Translations under genes and position numbers: made by a program
The notes under the pieces: generated by a model
Told to the model about the DNA's origin: nothing
Database searches by the model: none
The model's input: the letters and a program-made list of their open reading frames with translations, nothing else
In this document: positions 42,083-49,666 of the stretch, in pieces
Layout: each line of letters starts with the position of its first letter
How positions within the stretch are numbered: the stretch's first letter is position 1
Assembly: GCF_030813695.1 (NCBI RefSeq)
Contig: NZ_JAUSVA010000002.1
Span: 8,145,501 to 8,209,500 of the forward strand
Length of the DNA stretch: 64,000 nucleotides
From: Kitasatospora herbaricolor
Lineage (GTDB): Bacteria > Actinomycetota > Actinomycetes > Streptomycetales > Streptomycetaceae
Reading direction: 5' to 3'

Positions 42083-42925
42083 ATGACGATCAAGACCTTC
42101 CCCCTCGGCGGGGACCTGACCGTCAACCGGCTCGGCTTCGGCGCGATGCGGTTGGCGATGAGCACGTTTGACGGTCCGTCACGTGCTGCGGAGAGTGGTG
42201 TCGCGGTGCTCCGGCGCGCCCTGGAGCTCGGGGTGGACCACTTCGACACGGCCGGCTTCTACGGCCGGGGCGAGGTGCGGGCCAACGAGCTGATCCGGAC
42301 GGCGCTGGCCCCGTACCGCGACGGCCTGGTGATCGCCACGAAGGTCGGGCCGCTGCCCGGGCCGGACGGCGTGCCGAGCCGGCAGGCGGCGCCGGACGAG
42401 CTGCGCGGCCTGGTCGAGGCCGATCTGCGCTCCCTCGGGCTGGACCGGCTCGACCTGGTGTACCTGCGGGTCGGCGGGATGGGCGGGCCGGGCGGCGAGT
42501 CGATCGCCGAACGGTTCGCGGTGCTGGCCCAGCTCCGCTCCGAGGGGTTGATCCGGCATCTCGGCGTGAGCAACGTCGACGCCGCCCAGTTCGCCGAGGC
42601 CCGGGCGGTCGCGCCGGTGGCCGCGGTGCAGAACCGGCACAGCGCCGACGCGGGGCTGCTGGCGGAGTGCGAGGCGGCCGGCATCGCGTACGTGCCGTAC
42701 TTCCCGCTCGGCGGGGGCGGCGACTCCTACCAGGCGGAGCGGCTCGGCAAGGTCGCGGCGGGCCTGGGCGTCACTCCCGCGCAGGTCGCGATCGCCTCAC
42801 TGCTGGCGGCCTCACCCGTGGTGCTGGCGATCCCGGGCACCGGTTCGCTCGACCACCTGGAGGAGAACCTCGCGGCGGGCGGCCTGGTGCTCGGCGACCA
42901 GGACCTGTCCTACCTGCGGGGCTGA
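42083..42925 (+). CDS. Aldo/keto reductase
   Basis: A 280-aa NADPH-dependent TIM-barrel reductase. Catalytic motifs include VDHFDTAGFYGRGEVRANELI (Asp and Tyr), ATKVG (Lys) and DLVYLRVGGMGGP in the position of the usual His. NADPH-binding residues are in LAIPGTGSLDHLEEN. The start MTIKTFPLGG is favoured over MDPMT nine bases upstream, since conserved sequence begins there. It is divergent from a LuxR-type regulator. The substrate is unknown. Confidence 0.88.
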   Translation: MTIKTFPLGGDLTVNRLGFGAMRLAMSTFDGPSRAAESGVAVLRRALELGVDHFDTAGFYGRGEVRANELIRTALAPYRDGLVIATKVGPLPGPDGVPSRQAAPDELRGLVEADLRSLGLDRLDLVYLRVGGMGGPGGESIAERFAVLAQLRSEGLIRHLGVSNVDAAQFAEARAVAPVAAVQNRHSADAGLLAECEAAGIAYVPYFPLGGGGDSYQAERLGKVAAGLGVTPAQVAIASLLAASPVVLAIPGTGSLDHLEENLAAGGLVLGDQDLSYLRG

Positions 42926-42943
42926 TCCCGTCTGCGGGGCTGA
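42914..42943. repeat. Duplicated stop-codon segment
   Basis: CTGCGGGGCTGA, the end of the reductase gene with its stop, is repeated exactly 18 bases downstream. Further degenerate repeats of CCGCCCGCTGTCCG follow (42995-43025). Confidence 0.8.
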
Positions 42944-43035
42944 CACGGGCCGGCCACCGGCCACCGGCCGCCGGCCGCACAGGGCCGCCTGCCGCCCGCT
43001 GTCCGCGCCGCCCGCTGTCCGCACCGCCCGTTGTG

Positions 43036-43065
43036 GCGCCGGCAGCCCCGGAGGGCTCCCGGCGC
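43036..43065. terminator. Hairpin between convergent reductase and helicase genes
   Basis: A 7-bp stem (GCGCCGG/CCGGCGC), one C-C mismatch and a 5-bp stem (AGCCC/GGGCT) around CGGA. It is 13 bases beyond the helicase stop codon and can serve both strands. Confidence 0.7.
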
Positions 43066-43078
43066 TGACCGCCCGGGG

Positions 43079-45589
43079 TCAGCCGCCCATCCGGTCCACG
43101 GCGGTGATGCGCAGCACCGCGCGGCCCTCCTCGTTCGAGCCGTGCAGGTCGACCTCGGCGCTGATGCCCCAGTCGTGGTGGCCCGCCGGGTCGTCGAAGA
43201 TCTGCCGGACCTGCCAGGCGTCCTCCTCCTGCTCGATCAGCAGCATCTTCGGCCCGCGTGCGTCCGGGCCGGTGGAGAGGTCGTCGTGCTCCTCCCAGTA
43301 CGGGTCCATCGCGTCCGCCCAGCGGTCGGCGTCCCAGCCGTACTCGCCGTCCAGCTCGCCGAGCGCGTGGTAGTTCTCCAGCGCGGCCAGCTCCACCCGG
43401 CGGAACATCTCGTTGCGGACCAGCACCCGGAACGCCCGCTCGTTGGCGGTGACCGGCGCGGGCCGGTCGTCCAGCGTCACCTCGGGGGCCAACGGGTCGG
43501 TGGGGTTGGCCAGTTGCTCCCACTCGTCGAGCAGGCTGGAGTCGACCTGGCGGACCAGCTCGCCCAGCCAGGCGATCACGTCCTTGAGGTCGTCGGTCTT
43601 GATGTCCTCCGGGACGGTCTGCTCCAGCGCCTTGAACGCGCCCGCCAGGTAGCGCAGCACGATGCCCTCGGTGCGGGCCAGGTCGTAGTGGCCGACGTAG
43701 TCGCTGAAGGTCATCGCCCGCTCGTAGAGGTCCCGGACGACCGACTTGGGCTGCAGCGGGTGGTCGCCGATCCACGGGTGCGCGCGCCGGTAGACGTCGT
43801 ACGCGTGGCTGAGCAGTTCCTCCAGCGGCTTCGGGTACGTGATGTCCTGGAGCCGCTCCATCCGCTCCTCGTACTCGACGCCGTCGCGCTTCATCTCGCC
43901 GATGGCCTCGCCGCGCGCCTTGTTCTGCTGGGAGGCGAGGATCTGGCGCGGGTCGTCGAGGGTCGCCTCGACCACCGAGACCACGTCCATCGCGTACGAG
44001 GGCGAGGCCGGGTCCAGCAGTTCGAAGGCGGCCAGCGCGAAGGTGGAGAGCGGCTGGTTGAGCGCGAAGTTCTCCTGCAGGTCGACGGTCAGGCGCACGA
44101 TCCGGCCGTCGGCGTCCGGCTCCGGCAGCCGCTCGACCACGCCGCCGTCCAGCAGCGAGCGGTAGATGGCGATGGCGTTGCGGATGTGCCGGCGCTGCGC
44201 GGAGCGCTCCTCGTGGTTGTCGGTGAGCAGGTGCCGCATCGCCTCGAAGGCGTTGCCGGGGCGGCCGATCACCGAGAGCAGCATCGCGTGGCTGACCTTG
44301 AAGCGGGAGACCAGCGGCTCCGGGTCGGCGGCGATGAGCTTCTCGAAGCCCTCCTCCGTCCAGCCGACGAAGCCCTCGGGTGCCTTCTTGCGGACCACCT
44401 TGCGGCGCTTCTTCGGGTCGTCGCCGGCCTTGGAGAGCGCCTTGTCGTTCTCCACCACGTGCTCCGGCGCCTGCGCCGCCACCTGCCCGACGGTGTCGAA
44501 GCCGGCCCGCCCGGCCCGGCCGGCGATCTGGTGGAACTCGCGGGCCCGCAGGGTGCGCACCCGGATGCCGTCGTACTTGGACAGCGCGGTGAACAGCACC
44601 GTGCGGATCGGCACGTTGACGCCGACGCCGAGCGTGTCGGTGCCGCAGATGACCTTCAACAGACCGGCCTGGGCGAGGCGTTCGACCAGGCGGCGGTACT
44701 TGGGCAGCATGCCGGCGTGGTGCACGCCGATGCCGTGCCGCACGAACCGGGAGAGGTTGCGGCCGAACTTGGTGGTGAAGCGGAAGTTGCCGATCAGGTC
44801 GGCGATGGCGTCCTTCTCCGCCTTCGAGCACATGTTGATGCTCATCAGCGACTGCGCCCGCTCCACCGCCTCCTTCTGGGTGAAGTGCACGACGTACACC
44901 GGCGCCTGACCGGTCGTCAGCAGCTCCTCCAGGGTGTCGTGCATGGTGGTGCGGCGGTACTCGTAGAACAGCGGGACGGGCCGGGTCGCCGAGCGGACCA
45001 CGGTGGTCGGGCGGCCGGTGCGGCGGGCCAGGTCCTCCTCGAAGCGGCGGACGTCGCCGAGGGTGGCCGACATCAGCAGGAACTGCGCGTGCGGCAGCTC
45101 CAGGATCGGGATCTGCCAGGCCCAGCCGCGGTCCGGCTCGGCGTAGAAGTGGAACTCGTCCATCACCACCTGGCCGACGTCGGCCTGCGCCCCGTCGCGC
45201 AGCGCGATGTTGGCCAGCACCTCGGCCGTGCAGCAGATGATCGGCGCGGTCGGGTTCACGCTCGCGTCGCCGGTCATCATGCCGACCTGCTCGGTGCCGA
45301 ACATCTTGCACAGGTCGAAGAACTTCTCCGAGACCAGCGCCTTGATCGGCGCGGTGTAGAAGGTCCGCTTGCCCTCGGCCAGCGCCGCGAAGTGCGCACC
45401 CGCCGCCACCAGGCTCTTCCCCGAGCCGGTCGGGGTCGCCAGGATCACGTTGTTCCCCGAGACCAGCTCGATCAGCGCCTCCTCCTGGGCGGGGTACAGC
45501 GTGATGCCGCGCTCCTCCGCCCAGGCGGCGAAGGTCTCGTACAGCGCGTCGGGGGTGGCGGGGCTCGGCATCAGGTCAAGGAGGGTCAC
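43079..45589 (-). CDS. DEAD/DEAH-box helicase with DUF3516-type C-terminus
   Basis: An 836-aa superfamily-2 ATP-dependent helicase of the type conserved in actinobacteria. Walker A is ATPTGSGKS (~residues 51-59), motif II is MDEFHFY (DExH-like), motif III is LMSATLGD, and motifs IV-VI include GIGVHHAGMLPKYRR, GTDTLGVGVN and QIAGRAGRAGFD. The region after ~residue 420 matches the DUF3516 C-terminal part (YEERMERLQDITYPKPLEELL). The substrate is presumed RNA or structured DNA. The GTG start lies four bases after the stop of the upstream XRE gene, suggesting a two-gene operon. Confidence 0.9.
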   Translation of the reverse strand: MTLLDLMPSPATPDALYETFAAWAEERGITLYPAQEEALIELVSGNNVILATPTGSGKSLVAAGAHFAALAEGKRTFYTAPIKALVSEKFFDLCKMFGTEQVGMMTGDASVNPTAPIICCTAEVLANIALRDGAQADVGQVVMDEFHFYAEPDRGWAWQIPILELPHAQFLLMSATLGDVRRFEEDLARRTGRPTTVVRSATRPVPLFYEYRRTTMHDTLEELLTTGQAPVYVVHFTQKEAVERAQSLMSINMCSKAEKDAIADLIGNFRFTTKFGRNLSRFVRHGIGVHHAGMLPKYRRLVERLAQAGLLKVICGTDTLGVGVNVPIRTVLFTALSKYDGIRVRTLRAREFHQIAGRAGRAGFDTVGQVAAQAPEHVVENDKALSKAGDDPKKRRKVVRKKAPEGFVGWTEEGFEKLIAADPEPLVSRFKVSHAMLLSVIGRPGNAFEAMRHLLTDNHEERSAQRRHIRNAIAIYRSLLDGGVVERLPEPDADGRIVRLTVDLQENFALNQPLSTFALAAFELLDPASPSYAMDVVSVVEATLDDPRQILASQQNKARGEAIGEMKRDGVEYEERMERLQDITYPKPLEELLSHAYDVYRRAHPWIGDHPLQPKSVVRDLYERAMTFSDYVGHYDLARTEGIVLRYLAGAFKALEQTVPEDIKTDDLKDVIAWLGELVRQVDSSLLDEWEQLANPTDPLAPEVTLDDRPAPVTANERAFRVLVRNEMFRRVELAALENYHALGELDGEYGWDADRWADAMDPYWEEHDDLSTGPDARGPKMLLIEQEEDAWQVRQIFDDPAGHHDWGISAEVDLHGSNEEGRAVLRITAVDRMGG

Positions 45590-45593
45590 CCGG

Positions 45594-46523
45594 CTATCTT
45601 GCCTGCTCGCGGCGCCCCCGGGCAAAGGCCGGGACGCCGGGGCCGCCCGGGGCGGCGTCCGGCCCCGCGACGGGTGCTCCGCCGGGCCGGTCGGTCGCCT
45701 CCAGCGAGAGCAGCAGCCGCAGCGCCGCCTCGCTCGGGCTGCCGGGCTCCACGGTGTACGCCACCAGCGCCTGGTCCGGGTCGTCGGGCAGCCGGAAGGT
45801 CTCGAAGGCCAGCTCCAGCGGGCCGACCACCGGGTGCCGGAACCCGTACGAGCCCCGGGTCTTGTCGCGGACCTCCTGGCCGGCCCAGAGCCGGGCGAAG
45901 TCGCGGCTGCCCATGCTCAGTTCGCCGATCAGGGCGGACAGTCCCGGGTCGTGCGGGTGGCGGCCCGCCCCCAGGCGCAGGTACGCCACCACGTCGGCGG
46001 CCTTCTGCTCCCAGTCCGCGTACAGCTCCCGGGAGGCCTCGTCCAGGAAGATCATCCGGGCCTTCTGCCGTCGCCCGGGCTCCAGCGCCCCGAAGTCGGT
46101 GATCAGCGCCGCCGCCGGCCGGTTCCACGCCAGCACCTCGGTGTCCGGTCCCAGCACGTACGCGGGGACGTCGCTCATCGAGTCCAGCAGCCGCTGGAGG
46201 CCGGGCAGCACCCGCTGAACCGGCCGGGGCTCCCGGGCCGCCGGCCGGGGGCGGGCCAGGTTGCCCAGGTGCCGGCGCTCGTCGGGGCCGAGCCGCAGAG
46301 CCCGCGCCACCGCGTCCAGCACCGCCTGCGACACGTGGTCGGTCCGGCCCTGCTCCAGCCGCACGTAGTAGTCGACGCTCACCCCGGCCAGCTGGGCCAG
46401 CTCCTCGCGCCGCAACCCCGGCACCCGCCGCCGGCCGCCGTAGTCGGGCAGGCCGGTCTCCTCCGGCTTCAGGCGCGCGCGGCGCGACCGGAGGAACTGC
46501 CCCAGCTCGGCTCGTCTGTCCAT
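45594..46523 (-). CDS. XRE-family regulator with MmyB-like ligand domain
   Basis: A 309-aa regulator. The HTH (~1-80: ELGQFLRSRRARLKPE, RRRVPGLRREELAQLAGVSVDYYVRLEQGR) is followed by an MmyB-type sensor domain (~100-270: AYVLGPDTEVLAWNRPAAALITDF, ADVVAYLRLGAGRHPHDP, GSYGFRHPVVGPLELAFETFRLPDDP). The domain pair is very common in Streptomyces and typically represses a divergent oxidoreductase. That fits the aldo/keto reductase gene 138 bp away and the palindrome at 46557-46577. It lies just upstream of the helicase gene. Confidence 0.92.
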   Translation of the reverse strand: MDRRAELGQFLRSRRARLKPEETGLPDYGGRRRVPGLRREELAQLAGVSVDYYVRLEQGRTDHVSQAVLDAVARALRLGPDERRHLGNLARPRPAAREPRPVQRVLPGLQRLLDSMSDVPAYVLGPDTEVLAWNRPAAALITDFGALEPGRRQKARMIFLDEASRELYADWEQKAADVVAYLRLGAGRHPHDPGLSALIGELSMGSRDFARLWAGQEVRDKTRGSYGFRHPVVGPLELAFETFRLPDDPDQALVAYTVEPGSPSEAALRLLLSLEATDRPGGAPVAGPDAAPGGPGVPAFARGRREQAR

Positions 46524-46556
46524 GCCGCAGATCATCGCGCACCGGCCGGCGCCGAG

Positions 46557-46577
46557 CCTGGTCCTGCTGGACCCAGG
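46557..46577. promoter_or_regulatory. Operator-like near-palindrome between XRE and reductase genes
   Basis: CCTGGTCC and GGACCCAGG flank TGCT, symmetrical except for one extra C. It lies midway between the divergent starts and is a plausible binding site for the XRE/MmyB protein. Confidence 0.55.
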
Positions 46578-46661
46578 GTAGGGCGGAGCCCTGCCGGGGA
46601 CGGCGCGGCGGGCGAAGGATCGGGTCCGGCAGCAGACCGCACCCCCTCCGGAGGGACCTAC

Positions 46662-47705
46662 ATGACCGACGTACCCACCGTGCCGCTCGGCGGCACCGAC
46701 CTGATGATCAGCCGGATCGGCTTCGGCGCCTGGGCGATCGGCGGCGCCGGCTGGCGCTACAGCTGGGGAGCCCAGGACGACCGCGACTCGATCGCCGCCG
46801 TCCACCGCGCCGTCGAGCTGGGCGTCAACTGGATCGACACCGCCGCCGTCTACGGCCTCGGCCACTCCGAGGAGGTCGTCGGGCAGGCCCTGGCCGGGCT
46901 GCCGGCCTCCCGGCGGCCGTACGTGTTCACCAAGTGCGGCCTGGTCTGGGACGACCGCGACCCGCTCGGCGCGCCCCGCAAGGTGATGGAGCCCGCCGGT
47001 GTGCGCCGCGAGCTGGAGGCCTCGCTGCGCCGGCTCGGGGTCGAGCAGATCGACCTCTACCAGGTGCACTGGCCCGGCGACGGCCGGCCGCTGGAGTGGG
47101 GCGCCGAGGCGCCGGCCGAGGCCCAGGGCACCCCGCTGGAGGAGTACTGGCAGCTGATGGCCGACCTGCGGACGGAGGGCAAGGTCCGTGCGATCGGTCT
47201 CTCCAACCACGGCCCCGAGCAGCTGGCCGCGGCCGCGAAGGTCGCCCGGGTGGACGCGATCCAGCCGCAGTTCTCGCTGCTCAGCAGGTCCGCCGCGGCG
47301 GACCTGGCCTGGGCCGCGGCCAACGACGCGGCCGCCGTGGTCTACCAGCCGCTGGCCTCGGGCCTGCTCACCGGCGCCTTCACGGCCGAACGGGTGGCCG
47401 GCCTGGACCCGGAGGACTGGCGGCGCGGCTTCCCGGACTTCACCACCGAACTCCCCCGCAACCTCGCCCTGGTGGACGCCCTGCGCCCGGTGGCCGAACG
47501 GCACGGCAGCACGGTGTCGGCGGTGGCCGTCGCCTGGACCCTCGCCTGGCCCGGCGTGAGCGGGGCCATCGTCGGCGCCCGCCGGCCCGGGCAGATCGAC
47601 GACTGGGCCGGCGCCGTCCGGCTGAAGCTGGACGCCGCCGACCTCGACGCGATCACCGCGGCACTGGCCCGCACCGGGGCCGGCTCCGGACCGCTGCGCC
47701 CCTGA
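46662..47705 (+). CDS. Aldo/keto reductase
   Basis: A 347-aa NADPH-dependent reductase of the larger AKR subgroup. Residues include VNWIDTAAVYGLGHSEEVVG (Asp, Tyr), FTKCGLVWDDRD (Lys), DLYQVHWPGDGRPLEWG (His) and the cofactor region VAWTLAWPGVSGAIVGARRPGQIDD. The ATG has GGAGGGA four to five bases upstream. It is divergent from an XRE/MmyB regulator and followed by a hairpin and an ABM-domain gene. Substrate unknown. Confidence 0.92.
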   Translation: MTDVPTVPLGGTDLMISRIGFGAWAIGGAGWRYSWGAQDDRDSIAAVHRAVELGVNWIDTAAVYGLGHSEEVVGQALAGLPASRRPYVFTKCGLVWDDRDPLGAPRKVMEPAGVRRELEASLRRLGVEQIDLYQVHWPGDGRPLEWGAEAPAEAQGTPLEEYWQLMADLRTEGKVRAIGLSNHGPEQLAAAAKVARVDAIQPQFSLLSRSAAADLAWAAANDAAAVVYQPLASGLLTGAFTAERVAGLDPEDWRRGFPDFTTELPRNLALVDALRPVAERHGSTVSAVAVAWTLAWPGVSGAIVGARRPGQIDDWAGAVRLKLDAADLDAITAALARTGAGSGPLRP

Positions 47706-47711
47706 GCGGCC

Positions 47712-47756
47712 GCCGGTGTCCCCGAGGACGGGCGACTGCCCCTGGGGGACACCGGC
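47712..47756 (+). terminator. Hairpin between reductase and monooxygenase genes
   Basis: A perfect 12-bp stem (47712-47723 with 47745-47756) around a 21-base loop, six bases past the reductase stop codon. Confidence 0.7.
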
Positions 47757-47810
47757 CCGCCCGCCCGTCCGTCGGCCCCCGTCCCCATCCGTGGAACAAG
47801 GAGTGAACCC

Positions 47811-48098
47811 GTGATCGTGATCGCGACCCTGGTGGCCGCAGCCGGCCGCACCGACCGGCTGCGCACCGCGCTGGAGGCGATGATCGAGCCGTCCCTGGCG
47901 GAGCCCGGCTGCCTCGGCTACCAGCTCTACGCCGACCCGAACCGGCCCGAGCAGATGGCCGTCCTCGAGGAGTGGACGGACGAGGAGGCCCTCCAACTCC
48001 ACTTCGGGACAGGCCACTTCAAGCAGGTGAGCGAAGTCCTCGGCGAAGTGCTGGCCGTACCGCCGCAGTTGCGCCGACTGACCGAGCGGAGGGCCTGA
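47811..48098 (+). CDS. Antibiotic-biosynthesis-monooxygenase (ABM) domain protein
   Basis: A 95-aa ferredoxin-like fold protein (MIVIATLVAAAGRTDRLRTALEAMIEPSLAEPGCLGYQLY, then MAVLEEWTDEEALQLHF). Such proteins are cofactor-free quinol monooxygenases or isomerase-like. The GTG start is preceded by AAGGAG nine bases upstream. It lies ~105 bases after the reductase gene, beyond a hairpin, so it may be partly co-expressed. Confidence 0.87.
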   Translation: MIVIATLVAAAGRTDRLRTALEAMIEPSLAEPGCLGYQLYADPNRPEQMAVLEEWTDEEALQLHFGTGHFKQVSEVLGEVLAVPPQLRRLTERRA

Positions 48099-48154
48099 CC
48101 GCCCGCCTGCCTGCCCTGCCCTGCCTGCCTCGCCTGCCCCGCCCGCCCGGGCCT

Positions 48155-48182
48155 GCCGCCTGAGTACCCGTACTCAGGCGGC
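48155..48182. terminator. 28-base near-continuous palindrome
   Basis: 13-base arms (48155-48167 with 48170-48182; GCCGCCTGAGTAC and its mirror) separated by CC. It may end the ABM transcript or be an operator for the downstream WXG100-like unit, whose probable -10 (TAGGGT at 48199-48204) lies 17 bases later. Confidence 0.6.
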
Positions 48183-48254
48183 ATGATCGACAACGCGCTA
48201 GGGTGATCGCCGCCACGGGGCGGGAGCGCCCCGGACACCGACTCGGGGGAGCTC

Positions 48255-48302
48255 ATGAACCACACACCTGCGCACGTCACCGGCCCGCGGGCCGGGTGCT
48301 GA
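48255..48302 (+). CDS. Possible 15-aa leader peptide upstream of the WXG100-like gene
   Basis: The short frame MNHTPAHVTGPRAGC has a good GGGGGAG ribosome-binding site, and its TGA ends four bases before the WXG100-like ATG, which itself lacks a clear Shine-Dalgarno. This suggests translational coupling; the peptide itself may have no function. Detected by context only. Confidence 0.4.
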   Translation: MNHTPAHVTGPRAGC

Positions 48303-48306
48303 GCGG

Positions 48307-48852
48307 ATGGACATCGCCGCTCTGCGCGACGCCAGGCCGGGCGAGCTGTACGGCGCCGCCGACGCCTACGACCGGCTGCACAGCGCCTTCCAGGAGCACA
48401 CCTCCAGCTGGCAGCGCGGCACCGCCGACCGGGTGCACGGGTCGCAGTGGACCGGTCAGGCCGCCACCGGCGCCATCGCCTCCATCGACGGGACCACCGG
48501 CAGGCTGCAGGCCGCCGGCATCGAACTCGGCCTGATCGGCGCGGTGCTGCGCGACGGCGCCGAGGCCTTCGAACTCGCCCGGGCCAAGCTGCTGCAGGCC
48601 CTCGCCGACGCCCGGGCGAAGGGCCTCGGCGTCGACGACCGCGGTGACGTCGGCTGGGAGCCGCTGGACCCGCGCAGCAGGCACGACCCGGACGCGGCCG
48701 ACTACGAGCGCACGCAGAAGGCGGCCGCCCAGGACATCGGCGACCGCATCACCCTGGCCATGACGCCGCAGAACGGCGGGCCGTCCCTCGCCAACATCGG
48801 CGCCGTGGTGGCCGGCCACGGCGACCGCGCGCGGCTGGTGGCGGGCCGGTGA
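48307..48852 (+). CDS. WXG100-like helical protein (ESX/type VII-associated candidate)
   Basis: A 181-aa helical protein without signal peptide. The helix-turn-helix hairpin carries a WTG in SQWTGQAATGAI at the position of WXG, between AFQEHTSSWQRGTADRVHG and IDGTTGRLQAAGIEL. This resembles WXG100/LXG-type substrates of type VII secretion. The C-terminal ~70 residues are acidic and coil-rich. No ESX machinery is encoded here. Its end overlaps the next start in a GTGA tetranucleotide. Confidence 0.62.
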   Translation: MDIAALRDARPGELYGAADAYDRLHSAFQEHTSSWQRGTADRVHGSQWTGQAATGAIASIDGTTGRLQAAGIELGLIGAVLRDGAEAFELARAKLLQALADARAKGLGVDDRGDVGWEPLDPRSRHDPDAADYERTQKAAAQDIGDRITLAMTPQNGGPSLANIGAVVAGHGDRARLVAGR

Positions 48853-49532
48853 ACCGGCGCGCGCCGCGATCCTGCGCGGCGGTGGCCGCCGGGGGCCTCG
48901 CGCTGCTCCTCGCGCTCGGCGGGTACGGGTGGGCGACCGGTGGGTGGCTGCCGCGGCTCGACCGGCCGGTGATGACCGCGGAGCAGGCCCGGGACCGGAT
49001 CGACGGCGCGCTGCACGGGAGCATGGACGGCGTGGCCCCGGCCGTCCCCTACCTGGACGACTGGTACGACGTCGGCCGGGGCGATCCGCACTGGGACGGC
49101 GAGGCGAGCCGCTACTCGCTGGTGAGCCGCAGCTGGCGGGTGCGGGTGCGGCTGGCGCCCGGCCGGCGGGACGAGTTCCTGGCGGCGGTGACCGCCTCCT
49201 GGCAGCAGCGGGGGTACCGGGTCGGCCCGGCCCTCGACCCGGCCGGGACGCCCTACGACGGGCGCCAGGACCGCGTCACCCGGTCGGCGACGACCCCGGA
49301 CGGCGTGTTCGTCACGGTCACGCTGGACGGCCGCCCCCAGGACCCGGAGGCGGGGCCGGGCGGCTCGGCCCCGTACGTCACGGTGGTGGTCGCCGCGACG
49401 GTGGCCGACGCCGAGTACGGCGGCACGTCGGTCTACGGGAAACGCCCGCCGCTCCCGGCGGACGCGCCGCGGCGGGCGGACGGCGGCCCGGACCGTACGC
49501 CGTCCGTCGACGACCCGTACTGGTCCCACTGA
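48849..49532 (+). CDS. Membrane-anchored or exported protein coupled to the WXG100-like gene
   Basis: A 227-aa protein. An N-terminal hydrophobic segment (SCAAVAAGGLALLLALGGYGW, residues ~8-28) acts as signal anchor or Sec signal; CAAV could be a lipobox only weakly. The outer domain has mixed alpha/beta composition (SRSWRVRVRLAPGRRDEFLAAVTASWQQRGYRVG, SATTPDGVFVTVTLDGRP). No family recognised. The start overlaps the upstream gene by four bases, so the two proteins are made together, probably as a secreted or surface pair. Confidence 0.68.
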   Translation: MNRRAPRSCAAVAAGGLALLLALGGYGWATGGWLPRLDRPVMTAEQARDRIDGALHGSMDGVAPAVPYLDDWYDVGRGDPHWDGEASRYSLVSRSWRVRVRLAPGRRDEFLAAVTASWQQRGYRVGPALDPAGTPYDGRQDRVTRSATTPDGVFVTVTLDGRPQDPEAGPGGSAPYVTVVVAATVADAEYGGTSVYGKRPPLPADAPRRADGGPDRTPSVDDPYWSH

Positions 49533-49600
49533 GGGATCCCGTCGTGCCGGTCGTCCCGGGGGTTCCCGTCGCACCGGGGGAGTTGACGGGGCGACGGCAG

Positions 49601-49642
49601 GCGGCCCGGGCCGTGTGCGCAGGCGCACATTGCCCGGGCCGC
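49601..49642 (+). terminator. Large stepped hairpin just upstream of bioF
   Basis: An outer 11-bp perfect stem (49601-49611 with 49632-49642), a 2x2 internal loop, then TGTGCGC/GCGCACA (49614-49620 with 49623-49629). It lies 68 bases after the upstream operon and 24 bases before the bioF ATG. It is either a terminator or a bioF leader structure. Confidence 0.7.
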
Positions 49643-49666
49643 TTCCCTCGTGCCAGAGTGCGGCCC

